From positions 1 through 64,000 of the forward strand of contig JAJDAN010000003.1 in the NCBI GenBank assembly GCA_029261855.1: DNA of 64,000 nucleotides, given 5' to 3'. The stretch is from Deltaproteobacteria bacterium (GTDB lineage: Bacteria > Myxococcota_A > UBA9160 > UBA4427). Positions 8,623 through 15,710 of this stretch are shown piece after piece. The notes beneath the pieces are model-generated. The model worked only from the letters and a program-made list of their open reading frames with translations. It was not told the DNA's origin and did not search any database. The stretch's first letter is position 1. Every line of letters starts with the position of its first letter. The position numbers and the translations under genes were made by a program.

Positions 8623-9186
8623 ATGCGCATCACGCCCCTCGACATCCGCAACCACACCTTCTCCCGGCGCTGGGGAGGCGGTCTCGACGCCGCAGAGGTC
8701 GAGTCCTTCCTGCATCTCGTGTCCGAGGACTACGAGTCGCTGGTTCGCGCGACCGACAGTCAGGCCGAGCGGATTCGGCAGCTCGAGCAGCGCGTCGAGC
8801 AGCTGGTGCACGACGAGCGGCTCCTGAAGGAGACCCTGCTCTCGGCCCAGGCGATGACGTCGGACCTGCGCGCGGCCGCGGTCAAGGAATCCGAGGTCCT
8901 CGTGGGAGAAGCCGAGGTCAAGGCCGAGAAGATCCTCGACGCCGCCCATCGCCGCGCCGCCAAGATCGGCGACGAGATCCGCGAGATGCGCGGCATGCGG
9001 ACTCGGCTCGGCCAGGCGCTCCGGACCACCCTCGAGACCCATCTCTCCCTCGTCGACACCCTCGAAGACGCCAACCACGAGAGCGACGAGGCCAAGGTCA
9101 CCTATCTCGCGCGCACCCCCGCCGCGCGGGACGCGGCGCGCGATTCGATCGACGACGACGATGCGACGGGCCGCACCACGGGCTGA
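8623..9186 (+). CDS. DivIVA domain coiled-coil protein
   Basis: Cytoplasmic coiled-coil protein of 187 residues. The N-terminus has the DivIVA lipid-binding signature (ITPLDIRNHTFSRRWGGG, then EVESFLHLVSEDYESL). It is followed by a long heptad-rich region to about residue 150 and an acidic tail. DivIVA proteins bind curved membrane at poles or septa and recruit partners in division or growth; in deltaproteobacteria the role is less defined. ATG 8623 has AGGAGAG upstream. The 144-base gap after proC contains a small hairpin near 8577-8592 but no good terminator. The position after yggS and proC is the classical one for divIVA. Confidence 0.85.
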   Translation: MRITPLDIRNHTFSRRWGGGLDAAEVESFLHLVSEDYESLVRATDSQAERIRQLEQRVEQLVHDERLLKETLLSAQAMTSDLRAAAVKESEVLVGEAEVKAEKILDAAHRRAAKIGDEIREMRGMRTRLGQALRTTLETHLSLVDTLEDANHESDEAKVTYLARTPAARDAARDSIDDDDATGRTTG

Positions 9187-9291
9187 AGGCGTTCTGTCCC
9201 TCCTTCGTTGGCGACCCGCGGCCGGTTGAGATAAAAACTGCCCTGCCCTGCCGGACCCGGTCGAGGCGTCTCCCCCCGGACGGAGCCCGCC

Positions 9292-9684
9292 ATGCCCATC
9301 TACGAGTACCTCTGCGAGAAATGCGAGCACGAGTTCGAGCGCGAGCAGCGCATCACGGACCCGCCCGTCAAGACCTGCCCGAAGTGCCGTTCGCGGAAGG
9401 TCACCAAGCTCATCTCGCGAACGTCGTTCGTCCTGAAGGGCGGCGGTTGGTACAACGACCTGTATTCCAGCGCGAAGAAGGACGCGAAGGGCGGAACGGA
9501 TTCCTCGGGCGGCGCTGATTCCTCGACCAGCACGTCGGATTCCAAGAGCGACAGCACCCCGAAGTCGGCCGACGCCAAGACGGACAGCTCCAGCAAGAGC
9601 GAAAAGTCCGAATCCAAGGGGAAGACCCCTGACAAGGCCCCTGACAAGGCCAAGGGCAAGCCGAAGGGCAAGAGCGCCGCCTGA
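9292..9684 (+). CDS. FmdB-family zinc ribbon protein
   Basis: Small protein of 130 residues. The first ~40 form an FmdB/CxxC zinc ribbon: [16 protein letters not shown] with the second pair [11 protein letters not shown]. The remainder is a Ser/Asp/Lys-rich, low-complexity tail with repeated KSE and DKAP units and no aromatic residues. The family is often called a putative regulatory protein, after FmdB of methylotrophs, but no molecular function is established. The tail is probably disordered. A gap of about 100 bases with a TATACT element separates it from folD. Confidence 0.85.
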   Translation: MPIYEYLCEKCEHEFEREQRITDPPVKTCPKCRSRKVTKLISRTSFVLKGGGWYNDLYSSAKKDAKGGTDSSGGADSSTSTSDSKSDSTPKSADAKTDSSSKSEKSESKGKTPDKAPDKAKGKPKGKSAA

Positions 9685-9713
9685 AGCGCGCAGTTCTCCA
9701 CCCTGGCTCCGGC

Positions 9714-9719
9714 TATACT
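9714..9719 (+). promoter_or_regulatory. Possible -10 element upstream of folD
   Basis: TATACT lies 72 bases before the folD start, in the 106-base gap after the zinc-ribbon gene. The -35 region (around CAGTTC) is weak. The gap also holds repeated TGACG(C/T)CC words. A folD-gcvT-gcvH promoter here is plausible, not shown. Confidence 0.3.
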
Positions 9720-9790
9720 GACGCCCTTCACTGACGTCCTTCTAGCGCCTGTCCTGACGCCCCGCCCAGCCCTCGGAGACCGCATCCCCC

Positions 9791-10657
9791 ATGCCGGAGC
9801 CCGTCCAGACCCAGGTGTTCGACGGCATGGCGCTCGCAAACGAGCTTCGCCGTCAGCTCGCCGAGGAGATCGAAGACCTGACCAAGGCCGGCAAGCGCCC
9901 GCCGTGCCTGGCCGTGGTCCTGGTCGGGGACGATCCCGCGAGCCGCTCGTACATCAAGGGCAAGCAGCGCGCCTGCTCCCGCATCGGCATGGACGCCGTC
10001 GAGCACATGCTTCCGGCGTCGACGAGCCAGGACGAGCTACTCGCACTGCTCGCGGACATGAACGCCGACGACGCGATCGACGGCATCCTCGTCCAGCTTC
10101 CGTTGCCGGACGCCATCGACCCGACGGTGATCGCTGAGGCCATCGATCCTGCGAAGGACGCGGACGCGCTGCACCCGATGACCGCCGGTCGCCTCGTGTC
10201 TGGCAAGTACGATATCGCCTCATGTACGCCGCTCGGCGTGCTCGCGTGCCTCGACCATCACCGCATCCCGCTGGAAGGCGCGAACGCGGTGGTCGTCGGA
10301 CGCAGTCAGATCGTGGGAAAGCCCGTTTCGCTTCTGCTGCAGCTTCGCAACGCCACTGTCACCATGTGTCACTCCCGCACGCGCGATCTCGAGACGATCT
10401 GTCGCAGCGCGGACGTACTGGTCGTCGCCGCCGGTCGCCCCCGGATGGTGGGGGCGGACTGGGTCAAGCCCGGCGCTGCGGTCATTGATGTCGGCGTGAC
10501 CGAGGTGGACGGCAAGCTCGTGGGCGATGTGGACTTCGACGCCGTGCAGGGCGTCGCGGGGTTGATCACACCCTCGCGACGGGGCATCGGACCGATGACG
10601 ATCACGATGCTGCTGCGCAACACGCTTCACGCCTACCGAACCCGCAAGGGTCTCTGA
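9791..10657 (+). CDS. folD: Bifunctional methylene-THF dehydrogenase/cyclohydrolase
   Basis: Converts 5,10-methylene-THF to methenyl-THF (NADP-linked) and then to 10-formyl-THF, feeding purine and formyl-Met synthesis. It has 288 residues, normal for FolD. The motif SYIKGKQRACSRIG holds the catalytic Lys. Others are ILVQLPLPDAID, CTPLGVLACL, GRSQIVGKPVSLLL and the C-terminal GIGPMTITMLLRNT. The usual PGGVGPMT is RRGIGPMT here. It lies 34 bases before gcvT, so folate one-carbon handling and glycine cleavage are probably co-expressed. Confidence 0.95.
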   Translation: MPEPVQTQVFDGMALANELRRQLAEEIEDLTKAGKRPPCLAVVLVGDDPASRSYIKGKQRACSRIGMDAVEHMLPASTSQDELLALLADMNADDAIDGILVQLPLPDAIDPTVIAEAIDPAKDADALHPMTAGRLVSGKYDIASCTPLGVLACLDHHRIPLEGANAVVVGRSQIVGKPVSLLLQLRNATVTMCHSRTRDLETICRSADVLVVAAGRPRMVGADWVKPGAAVIDVGVTEVDGKLVGDVDFDAVQGVAGLITPSRRGIGPMTITMLLRNTLHAYRTRKGL

Positions 10658-10691
10658 CGAACCCTGCAGCCGGGTCTGGAGCCAGCAAGGG

Positions 10692-11801
10692 ATGGCGAGG
10701 CAAACGGCCAAGCGAACGCCGGTCTACGACGTCCACGTCAAGCTGGGCGGACGTCTCGTCGAGTTCGCCGGCTTCGACATGCCGGTCCAGTACAGCTCGA
10801 TCCTCGAGGAGCACGCGGCGGTACGGGAACGCGCGGGCCTCTTCGACGTGTCCCACATGGGGCAGATCCACATCTCGGGTCCCGGAGCACTAGCCGCCTG
10901 CGAGCAGCTGCTCAGCTGTCCGGTCGCCAGCCTGCGCCCAGGGCGCATTCGCTATGGCCTGCTCTGCAACGAAGCCGGGGGCGTCGTCGACGACGTGACC
11001 GTCTACCGGATCGCGGACGACGAGCTGATGTTGTGTGTGAACGCCGCCAACATCGCCAAGGACGCCGACTGGATCCGTGCACACGTCAGGGACACCGCCG
11101 CGGGCCCTGGGCGAGGCGCGACCGTCGACGACCGCAGCGAACAGACGGGCATGCTGGCGCTCCAGGGCCCCGCCGCACCGGAGCTGCTGACGCGGCTCTC
11201 GGGCCCCGAGCTGGCTTCGATCCGGCGCTTCCGATTCGCGGTCATCACGGTGGCGGGAGTCGAGGCCCTGGTCTCGAATACCGGCTATACGGGCGCGCCG
11301 GGCTTCGAGCTCTACGTGCCGGCGGAGGCCGTCAGCGGGCTCTTCGAGACCCTGCTCGAGGCAGGTAGCGCCGCCGGCGTGATACCCGCCGGCCTGGGCG
11401 CGCGCGACACGCTGCGGCTGGAGGCGGCCCTGCCCCTTTACGGCCACGAACTCGATGCCGAGACCTCGCCCCTGGCCGCCGGTCTCGAGCGGTTCGTGAA
11501 GCGCGACGCCGGGGGCTTCATCGGGGCCGAGGCCATCGAGAAGCGCGCGGCGGCCGGCCACCCCGAGGTGCTGGTGGGCTTCGAGGTCGAGGGGCGTGGG
11601 ATCGCCCGGGCGGGCTATCCCGTCGTGCGCGATGGCCAGCCCATTGGACGCGTCACCTCGGGTGCGCCCTCCCCGACCCTGGGCCGATCGATCGGGCTGG
11701 CGTACGTTCGTCCGGACGCTTCGCCCGAAGGTTCCGTTCTCGGGGTCGAAGTCCGGAATCGGGAGTTGCCGGTGCGGGTCGTCCCGACGCCGTTCGTATG
11801 A
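10692..11801 (+). CDS. gcvT: Glycine cleavage system T protein (aminomethyltransferase)
   Basis: Transfers the methylene group from lipoyl-bound aminomethyl on GcvH to THF, releasing ammonia. It has 369 residues, normal for GcvT. Recognisable segments are YDVHVKLGGRLVEFAGFDMP, VRERAGLFDVSHMGQI, GMLALQGPAAPELL, SNTGYTGAPGFELY and LGARDTLRLEAALPLYGHEL, followed by the C-terminal barrel domain. It is downstream of folD and upstream of gcvH, separated from gcvH by a 21-bp repeat array. No gcvP follows, so the decarboxylase must be encoded elsewhere. Confidence 0.95.
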   Translation: MARQTAKRTPVYDVHVKLGGRLVEFAGFDMPVQYSSILEEHAAVRERAGLFDVSHMGQIHISGPGALAACEQLLSCPVASLRPGRIRYGLLCNEAGGVVDDVTVYRIADDELMLCVNAANIAKDADWIRAHVRDTAAGPGRGATVDDRSEQTGMLALQGPAAPELLTRLSGPELASIRRFRFAVITVAGVEALVSNTGYTGAPGFELYVPAEAVSGLFETLLEAGSAAGVIPAGLGARDTLRLEAALPLYGHELDAETSPLAAGLERFVKRDAGGFIGAEAIEKRAAAGHPEVLVGFEVEGRGIARAGYPVVRDGQPIGRVTSGAPSPTLGRSIGLAYVRPDASPEGSVLGVEVRNRELPVRVVPTPFV

Positions 11802-11802
11802 G

Positions 11803-11906
11803 CCGTCTCTTTCCTCTCTCCAACCGTCTCTTTCCTCTCTCCAACCGTCTCTTCCCTCTCTCCAACCGTCTCTTCCCTCTCTCCAACCGTCTCTTTCCTC
11901 TCTCCA
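11803..11906. repeat. 21-bp tandem repeat array between gcvT and gcvH
   Basis: Five consecutive units (CCGTCTCTTTCCTCTCTCCAA; the last one 20 bp) start at 11803, 11824, 11845, 11866 and 11887. They begin one base after the gcvT stop and end at the gcvH ribosome-binding region. The transcript strand is pyrimidine-only apart from the G of each CCG and the AA at each junction. There are no spacers, so it is not CRISPR. It adds an unstructured CU-rich linker between two co-transcribed genes. Confidence 0.95.
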
Positions 11907-11920
11907 CGGAGTCGTGACCC

Positions 11921-12322
11921 TTGGCGCAGTACAACTTTCCGACCGACTGCTTCTACACGAAAGAAGACGAGTGGGTCCGGGTCGACGATGACCGGACCTC
12001 CCTCGGGATCACCGACTACGCGCAGCAACAGCTCGGCGACATCGTCTTCATCGAGCTGCCTGCGGCGGGCGAAGAGGTCAAGCAGGGCGAGCCTTTCGGT
12101 GTGATCGAATCCGTCAAGGCCGTGTCGGACCTCTACGCACCGGTGACCGGCCGCGTGGTCGAAAGGAACGCCGCGCTGGACGAGAGCCCCGAGCTGGCGA
12201 ACGAGAGCTGCTATGAGGACGGCTGGCTGCTCGTCATCGAGCCGACGGACGAAGCCGAGTTCGAAGACCTCATGAACGCCAAGGAGTACGCGGACTACGT
12301 GGCCGAGCGCGACGAAGACTGA
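11921..12322 (+). CDS. gcvH: Glycine cleavage system H protein
   Basis: Lipoyl carrier protein of 133 residues that shuttles the aminomethyl group between GcvP and GcvT. The lipoylation site is Lys about 66 in GVIESVKAVSDLYAPV, the family hallmark. The N-terminus (FYTKEDEWVRV) and the DIVFIELPAAG strand are also typical. The start is TTG at 11921 with CGGAG nine bases upstream; a nearby GTG at 11914 is out of frame. This rare start, together with the pyrimidine-rich repeat just upstream, may keep translation modest relative to gcvT. The lipoyl domain is complete. Confidence 0.95.
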   Translation: MAQYNFPTDCFYTKEDEWVRVDDDRTSLGITDYAQQQLGDIVFIELPAAGEEVKQGEPFGVIESVKAVSDLYAPVTGRVVERNAALDESPELANESCYEDGWLLVIEPTDEAEFEDLMNAKEYADYVAERDED

Positions 12323-12344
12323 CTCTCTTCGCCCGGCCTCCCCG

Positions 12345-12382
12345 CTCAGCCCAGCCGCCGGCGCTCAGCCCAGCCGCCGGCG
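12345..12382. repeat. 19-bp direct duplication
   Basis: CTCAGCCCAGCCGCCGGCG occurs twice head to tail at 12345-12363 and 12364-12382, between the convergent ends of gcvH and the MerR-TPR gene. The second copy runs into the stop codon of the minus-strand gene. Confidence 0.85.
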
Positions 12383-12383
12383 C

Positions 12384-13283
12384 TCAGTCCGCGCGGCGCT
12401 CCAGGCGCAGGCGGGCGACCTCGGACCAGGATCCTTCGGGTTCGAGCTGCAGGTAGCGCTTCCAGTGCTCTCCGGCGCTCGGCAGCAGCTCCATCTTCTC
12501 GTAGAGCAACGCGAGATTGATGTGAAGGTCCGGGTAGAACGGGTCGGCGGCAAGGCCCGCGCGATAGTGATGCAGGGCCATCTCGTTGCAGCCCTCCTCC
12601 TCGAGCAGGTTCGCGAGATTGAAGTGGGCCTCGACGTGCCCCGGGTCGAGTCGCAGGCAGCGTTCGAAGTGGCGACGAGCGTCGTCGCGTTCCCCCCGGT
12701 TGTAGAAGACCGCGCCCAGGTTGCAGTGGGCATCTGCGAATTCCGGGTCGGCCTCGAGGGCGGCCTCGTACGCCTCGACGGCCTGAGCGTAGGTGGCCGG
12801 ATCCGCGTCGAGTCGGCAACCCCGTTCGAAGTGATCTCCGGCCGAAGGAGGGGCTTCCTCTGCGGCGACTGCCGCGGCGTCGATGGACGCGACGCCGGAG
12901 CGCACGGCATCGGCTGCCGTCGCGGCGTCGAAGCCCAGCAAGATCTGGCCATCGGGCTCGGTCCAACGCCCGTCGCGCTCCACCACCATCCGCGCCGAGC
13001 CCTCTCCCCACAAGCGCAGCGCGACCAGAGGATCCTCGATCTCGGGCGCTCGCTCGCGCAGCACCTCGACGGCGCCTCGGATGCGACGCAGGGAGATTCC
13101 CTGCTCGAGCAGAGACAGCACGGCCCGCAGACCCACCAGATCGCGGAACTCGTAGTCCGCGGCACGCGCTTCGGTCTCGAGCGACGCCCGCGGAACGGCG
13201 AGCCGTGTCCGCTTCCAGTAGCGAAGGCGCGACGGCGCGACCTTCAGAATGCGCGCCGCGTTCTGGAGGCTGTAGGTGGACAC
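12384..13283 (-). CDS. MerR-type HTH protein fused to TPR repeats
   Basis: Predicted regulator of 299 residues with an unusual fusion. Residues ~1-70 form a MerR-like winged helix (SLQNAARILKVAPSRLRYWKR, then the helix with LVGLRAVLSLLEQGISLRRI). Residues ~75-110 make a small linker domain. Residues ~150-285 contain tetratricopeptide units, for example FADAHCNLGAVFYNRGERDD and VEAHFNLANLLEEEGCNE. MerR domains usually bind spacer-lengthened promoters. The TPR part probably senses or holds a protein partner instead of a small ligand. It is divergent from the tRNA-Sec gene, whose promoter would overlap its start codon. Targets are unknown. Confidence 0.8.
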   Translation of the reverse strand: MSTYSLQNAARILKVAPSRLRYWKRTRLAVPRASLETEARAADYEFRDLVGLRAVLSLLEQGISLRRIRGAVEVLRERAPEIEDPLVALRLWGEGSARMVVERDGRWTEPDGQILLGFDAATAADAVRSGVASIDAAAVAAEEAPPSAGDHFERGCRLDADPATYAQAVEAYEAALEADPEFADAHCNLGAVFYNRGERDDARRHFERCLRLDPGHVEAHFNLANLLEEEGCNEMALHHYRAGLAADPFYPDLHINLALLYEKMELLPSAGEHWKRYLQLEPEGSWSEVARLRLERRAD

Positions 13284-13306
13284 CCGGCGAATTCTACAAC
13301 GATGCT
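13277..13306 (+). promoter_or_regulatory. Possible sigma-70 promoter of tRNA-Sec
   Basis: TGGACA at 13277-13282 and GATGCT at 13301-13306 are separated by 18 bases, with the tRNA beginning 16 bases later. The -35 overlaps the start codon of the divergent MerR-TPR gene. The match is moderate. Confidence 0.4.
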
Positions 13307-13322
13307 AGCCTGCCGCATCTGT

Positions 13323-13421
13323 GGCGGGGTTTCCGCGGCTGGTGCCCGGCCTCGACTTCAAATCGAGTGGGGAGCGTGTCGCCACGCTCTCGGCGGGTTC
13401 GATTCCCGTCCCTCGCCGCCA
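13323..13421 (+). tRNA. selC: tRNA-Sec (anticodon TCA)
   Basis: Selenocysteine tRNA of 99 bases including encoded CCA. The anticodon stem-loop is CTCGA-CTTCAAA-TCGAG with TCA at 13358-13360. The surrounding ACTTCAAATC is the hallmark also seen in E. coli selC. The long variable arm has a perfect 7-bp stem (GAGCGTG/CACGCTC). The T arm is GCGGG-TTCGATT-CCCGT. The acceptor is the elongated type, GGCGGGGT against CCCTCGCC, with one G-U and a mismatch at the eighth pair, followed by G73 and CCA. It decodes UGA at SECIS-directed positions, so the genome should encode SelA, SelB, SelD and selenoproteins; none is in this window. Confidence 0.93.
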
Positions 13422-13531
13422 CGCCGGCCCGTCAGGTCGCGACGCCCCATTCAATGTCCCATTCGTTCCCTTTCGCTCGTCGCGGCGTCGTCTAATCTGA
13501 CCTTAGACGTCAACCGACGGAAGGAGCCTGC

Positions 13532-13876
13532 ATGACGCGCGATGCGACGGTGATCGTTCACTTCAAGGACCTGAAGCACAACGACGAGCTCAACGAAGCC
13601 ATCGAGACGCGTTGCCAGCGCCTGGCCGATGAGTTCAGCGAAACCACGCGCTTCGAGGTCAGCCTCGCAGTGGATCACAACGAGATCACGGCGCACACCC
13701 GGGCATCGGGAAAGAACACGGACGTCGCCGCGCACGCGTCGGCGCCCGAAGGCCGACAGGCCGCCGACGCGGCCCTCGATCGACTGGAACGCGAGCTTCG
13801 CAGCCGTCACGACAAGCGCATCTTCGCGCCTCGCCGTGAAGCGAAACGCGCCAAGGAGTCCAAGAAGGCGGTCTGA
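13532..13876 (+). CDS. HPF/RaiA-like ribosome hibernation factor
   Basis: Small cytoplasmic protein of 114 residues related to the short HPF/YfiA family, which binds the 30S A/P-site region and inactivates ribosomes during stress or stationary phase. The fold signature is an N-terminal strand (VIVHFKDLKHNDELNEAIETRC), a helix, then EVSLAVDHNEITAHTRASGKN, an ADAALDRLERELRSRHDKR helix and a basic tail (KRAKESKKAV). It lacks the long-form C-terminal dimerisation domain. GGAGCC precedes the ATG. It lies about 110 bases downstream of tRNA-Sec in the same orientation. Sequence similarity is moderate. Confidence 0.7.
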   Translation: MTRDATVIVHFKDLKHNDELNEAIETRCQRLADEFSETTRFEVSLAVDHNEITAHTRASGKNTDVAAHASAPEGRQAADAALDRLERELRSRHDKRIFAPRREAKRAKESKKAV

Positions 13877-13902
13877 GGGGCAAGACGAGGGGAAGACGGA
13901 AG

Positions 13903-14265
13903 TCAGCCCAGGATCAGGTGCAGCTTCAGCCCGAGCAGGAAGCTCCCGTGGAAGCGGAGCCGTCGCTTCAGCAGCGCCTCCGGCGCCGAGATGCGGCCGG
14001 CGTTCAGATCCCGCCACGTCTGTACGTCCAGCTCGACGAGCAGGTCCGGGTCCTCGATGCGCCCCTCGCGACCCCGCACCATCCCCTCGGCGATCTCCAC
14101 GGTAAACTCTCCGCCGCCCTCCCCCGCCAGGCTGAAGACGACCGTCGCCTCGGTGTCGCCGAGCCTGCGACGCCGGTCTTCGTCGGCGGCGACGGCTTCG
14201 GGCACCCAGCACTCGAAGAAGTAGGCCGGGAGGATGTCCTGGGGCGGCCGTGCGCGGTGCTCCAC
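13903..14265 (-). CDS. SCP2 sterol-binding domain protein
   Basis: Single-domain protein of 120 residues resembling sterol carrier protein 2. It has an acidic beta-sheet core (ATVVFSLAGEGGGEFTVEIAEG) followed by EDPDLLVELDVQTWRDLNAGRISAPEALL and the RLRFHGSFLLGLKLHLIL tail, which fits the SCP2 tunnel-forming strands and helices. Such proteins bind lipids or acyl-CoAs non-enzymatically. It ends 27 bases from the hibernation-factor gene on the other strand and lies downstream of an EAL-domain gene on its own strand. The physiological ligand is unknown; the acyl-CoA catabolism genes nearby make a lipid role reasonable. Confidence 0.75.
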   Translation of the reverse strand: MEHRARPPQDILPAYFFECWVPEAVAADEDRRRRLGDTEATVVFSLAGEGGGEFTVEIAEGMVRGREGRIEDPDLLVELDVQTWRDLNAGRISAPEALLKRRLRFHGSFLLGLKLHLILG

Positions 14266-14309
14266 GGCGCGAGTCTACCCTACGCCCGGCATCCGGTCGG
14301 ACGCGCCGG

Positions 14310-15620
14310 TCAGACGCTTCGACGCAGGGGCGCGGCCCGACCGAACAGGTATCCCTGTCCGTAGGGGATACCGAGGGTCTGGATCGTGGCGAGCTCTTCA
14401 CTCGTCTCGATCCCCTCGGCGATGATCTCGGCCTTGAGCTTGCCGGCCACGGAATTCAGGGCGCGCAGCAGCTCTTGCCGCGGCGGGTCCGTGTCGATGC
14501 CGCGAACCAGCGACTGATCGACCTTGATGAAGTCCGGCGAGAGCTCCATCACCGCTTCGAGACTGCCATAGGCGACACCCGTGTCGTCGAGGGCGATCTT
14601 GAAGCCGAGCTCCGCGTAGTAGTCCCGCGCCTCGCGAAAGATGTCGAAGTTGTGGATCGACTCGCGCTCGGAGATCTCGAAGACGACATCGCTCGGCCGC
14701 AGTCGCAGGTCTTCGAGGGTGCGGCGAAGCGTGTCGCCGCGGAAGCCCGGGTCGTGGATCGCAGTCGGCAGACAGTTCAGGAACAACAGCTTTCCGGGCT
14801 GCAGCCCCCGAGCCCCGCGCAGTGCCAGTCGGCGGCACAGACAGTCGAGCTCGAACAACAGCCCGGTCTGCTCCGCCATCTCGAACAGCGCACCCGGCGA
14901 GTGAAGCTCGGTATCCCAGGGCCCACGCGCCAGCCCCTCGTACCCCCGGATCTCCCGGGTCGTCAGGTTCATGATCGGCTCGTACAGGATCGTGACGTCT
15001 TCGGACAGCAGTAGATCCGTGAAGCGCCGCGACCGCGCCCGAGCGTCGACGCGCGCGTTCAGGTCCGCGTCCCGGCGCGCGCGATCGATGGCCTCCCGAA
15101 CCTGACGCACCTCCCGCAGGCCCGGGTTGAACAGGCCGAACGCCTGGCCGACCGGGAGCCTCGGGGTTTCGCGAAGGTACGGGTATACGCAACGGCTACC
15201 GTGCTCGGCGAGCCGAGCCGCCACGGTTTCCGCCAGGCGGGGAAGCTCGTCGCGATAGAAGTCAGTCCCCTGCCAGGGCCGAAAGAGCAGCACCACGACC
15301 TCGTCGCCAGAACCCTCCCCGCTGCAGGTCGCGACGCGATCGCGGTCCGAAAGGTGCTCGCTGCAGGCTTCTGCGATCAGCTGGCAAAGCCGCTGGCGGG
15401 CACTGCGATAGGCCTGGACGCCGTAGCGTCGCTCGAGTCCGTCCAGCGACGACGCATCCACGAGGATCACCCCGACGGCTCCGTCCTCGCGCAGCGCCGC
15501 GGACACCCACTCGGTCTCTTCGGCCCAGGCCCGAACGGTCGTGCCAGGGGCGTCCGGGGCGTCGCGACCTCCGTCGCTCCCGGGCTGGAACAGAGGCTGG
15601 GGCTCGTGCGTCCGCTTCAT
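14310..15620 (-). CDS. EAL-domain c-di-GMP phosphodiesterase
   Basis: Cytoplasmic signalling protein of 436 residues from ATG 15620. The N-terminal ~170 residues look like a degenerate GGDEF-type domain without a GGDEF active-site loop. Residues ~200-430 form an EAL domain. Catalytic signatures are retained: YEGLARG (EGL variant of EAL), FLNCLP, FEISERES, IALDDTGVAYGSL, DFIKVDQSL, AEGIET and QGYLFGRA. It should therefore hydrolyse c-di-GMP to pGpG. No transmembrane or PAS domain is visible, so the input is unclear. The PEP-CTERM and structured-leader genes nearby are surface functions that c-di-GMP often controls, but no direct link is seen. Confidence 0.88.
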   Translation of the reverse strand: MKRTHEPQPLFQPGSDGGRDAPDAPGTTVRAWAEETEWVSAALREDGAVGVILVDASSLDGLERRYGVQAYRSARQRLCQLIAEACSEHLSDRDRVATCSGEGSGDEVVVLLFRPWQGTDFYRDELPRLAETVAARLAEHGSRCVYPYLRETPRLPVGQAFGLFNPGLREVRQVREAIDRARRDADLNARVDARARSRRFTDLLLSEDVTILYEPIMNLTTREIRGYEGLARGPWDTELHSPGALFEMAEQTGLLFELDCLCRRLALRGARGLQPGKLLFLNCLPTAIHDPGFRGDTLRRTLEDLRLRPSDVVFEISERESIHNFDIFREARDYYAELGFKIALDDTGVAYGSLEAVMELSPDFIKVDQSLVRGIDTDPPRQELLRALNSVAGKLKAEIIAEGIETSEELATIQTLGIPYGQGYLFGRAAPLRRSV

Positions 15621-15710
15621 CACGGATTCGTTATCGGCTGGTCCGAGGTCCCGGTTGAGATGTGCAACCTAACACCCATGCCCCCGGGCCCGAAGCCCCC
15701 AGAGCCGTCC

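Noticed and set aside
11803-11906. CRISPR or coding extension of gcvT
   Set aside because: There are no spacers, and the gcvT stop codon precedes the array; the array is a plain tandem repeat.
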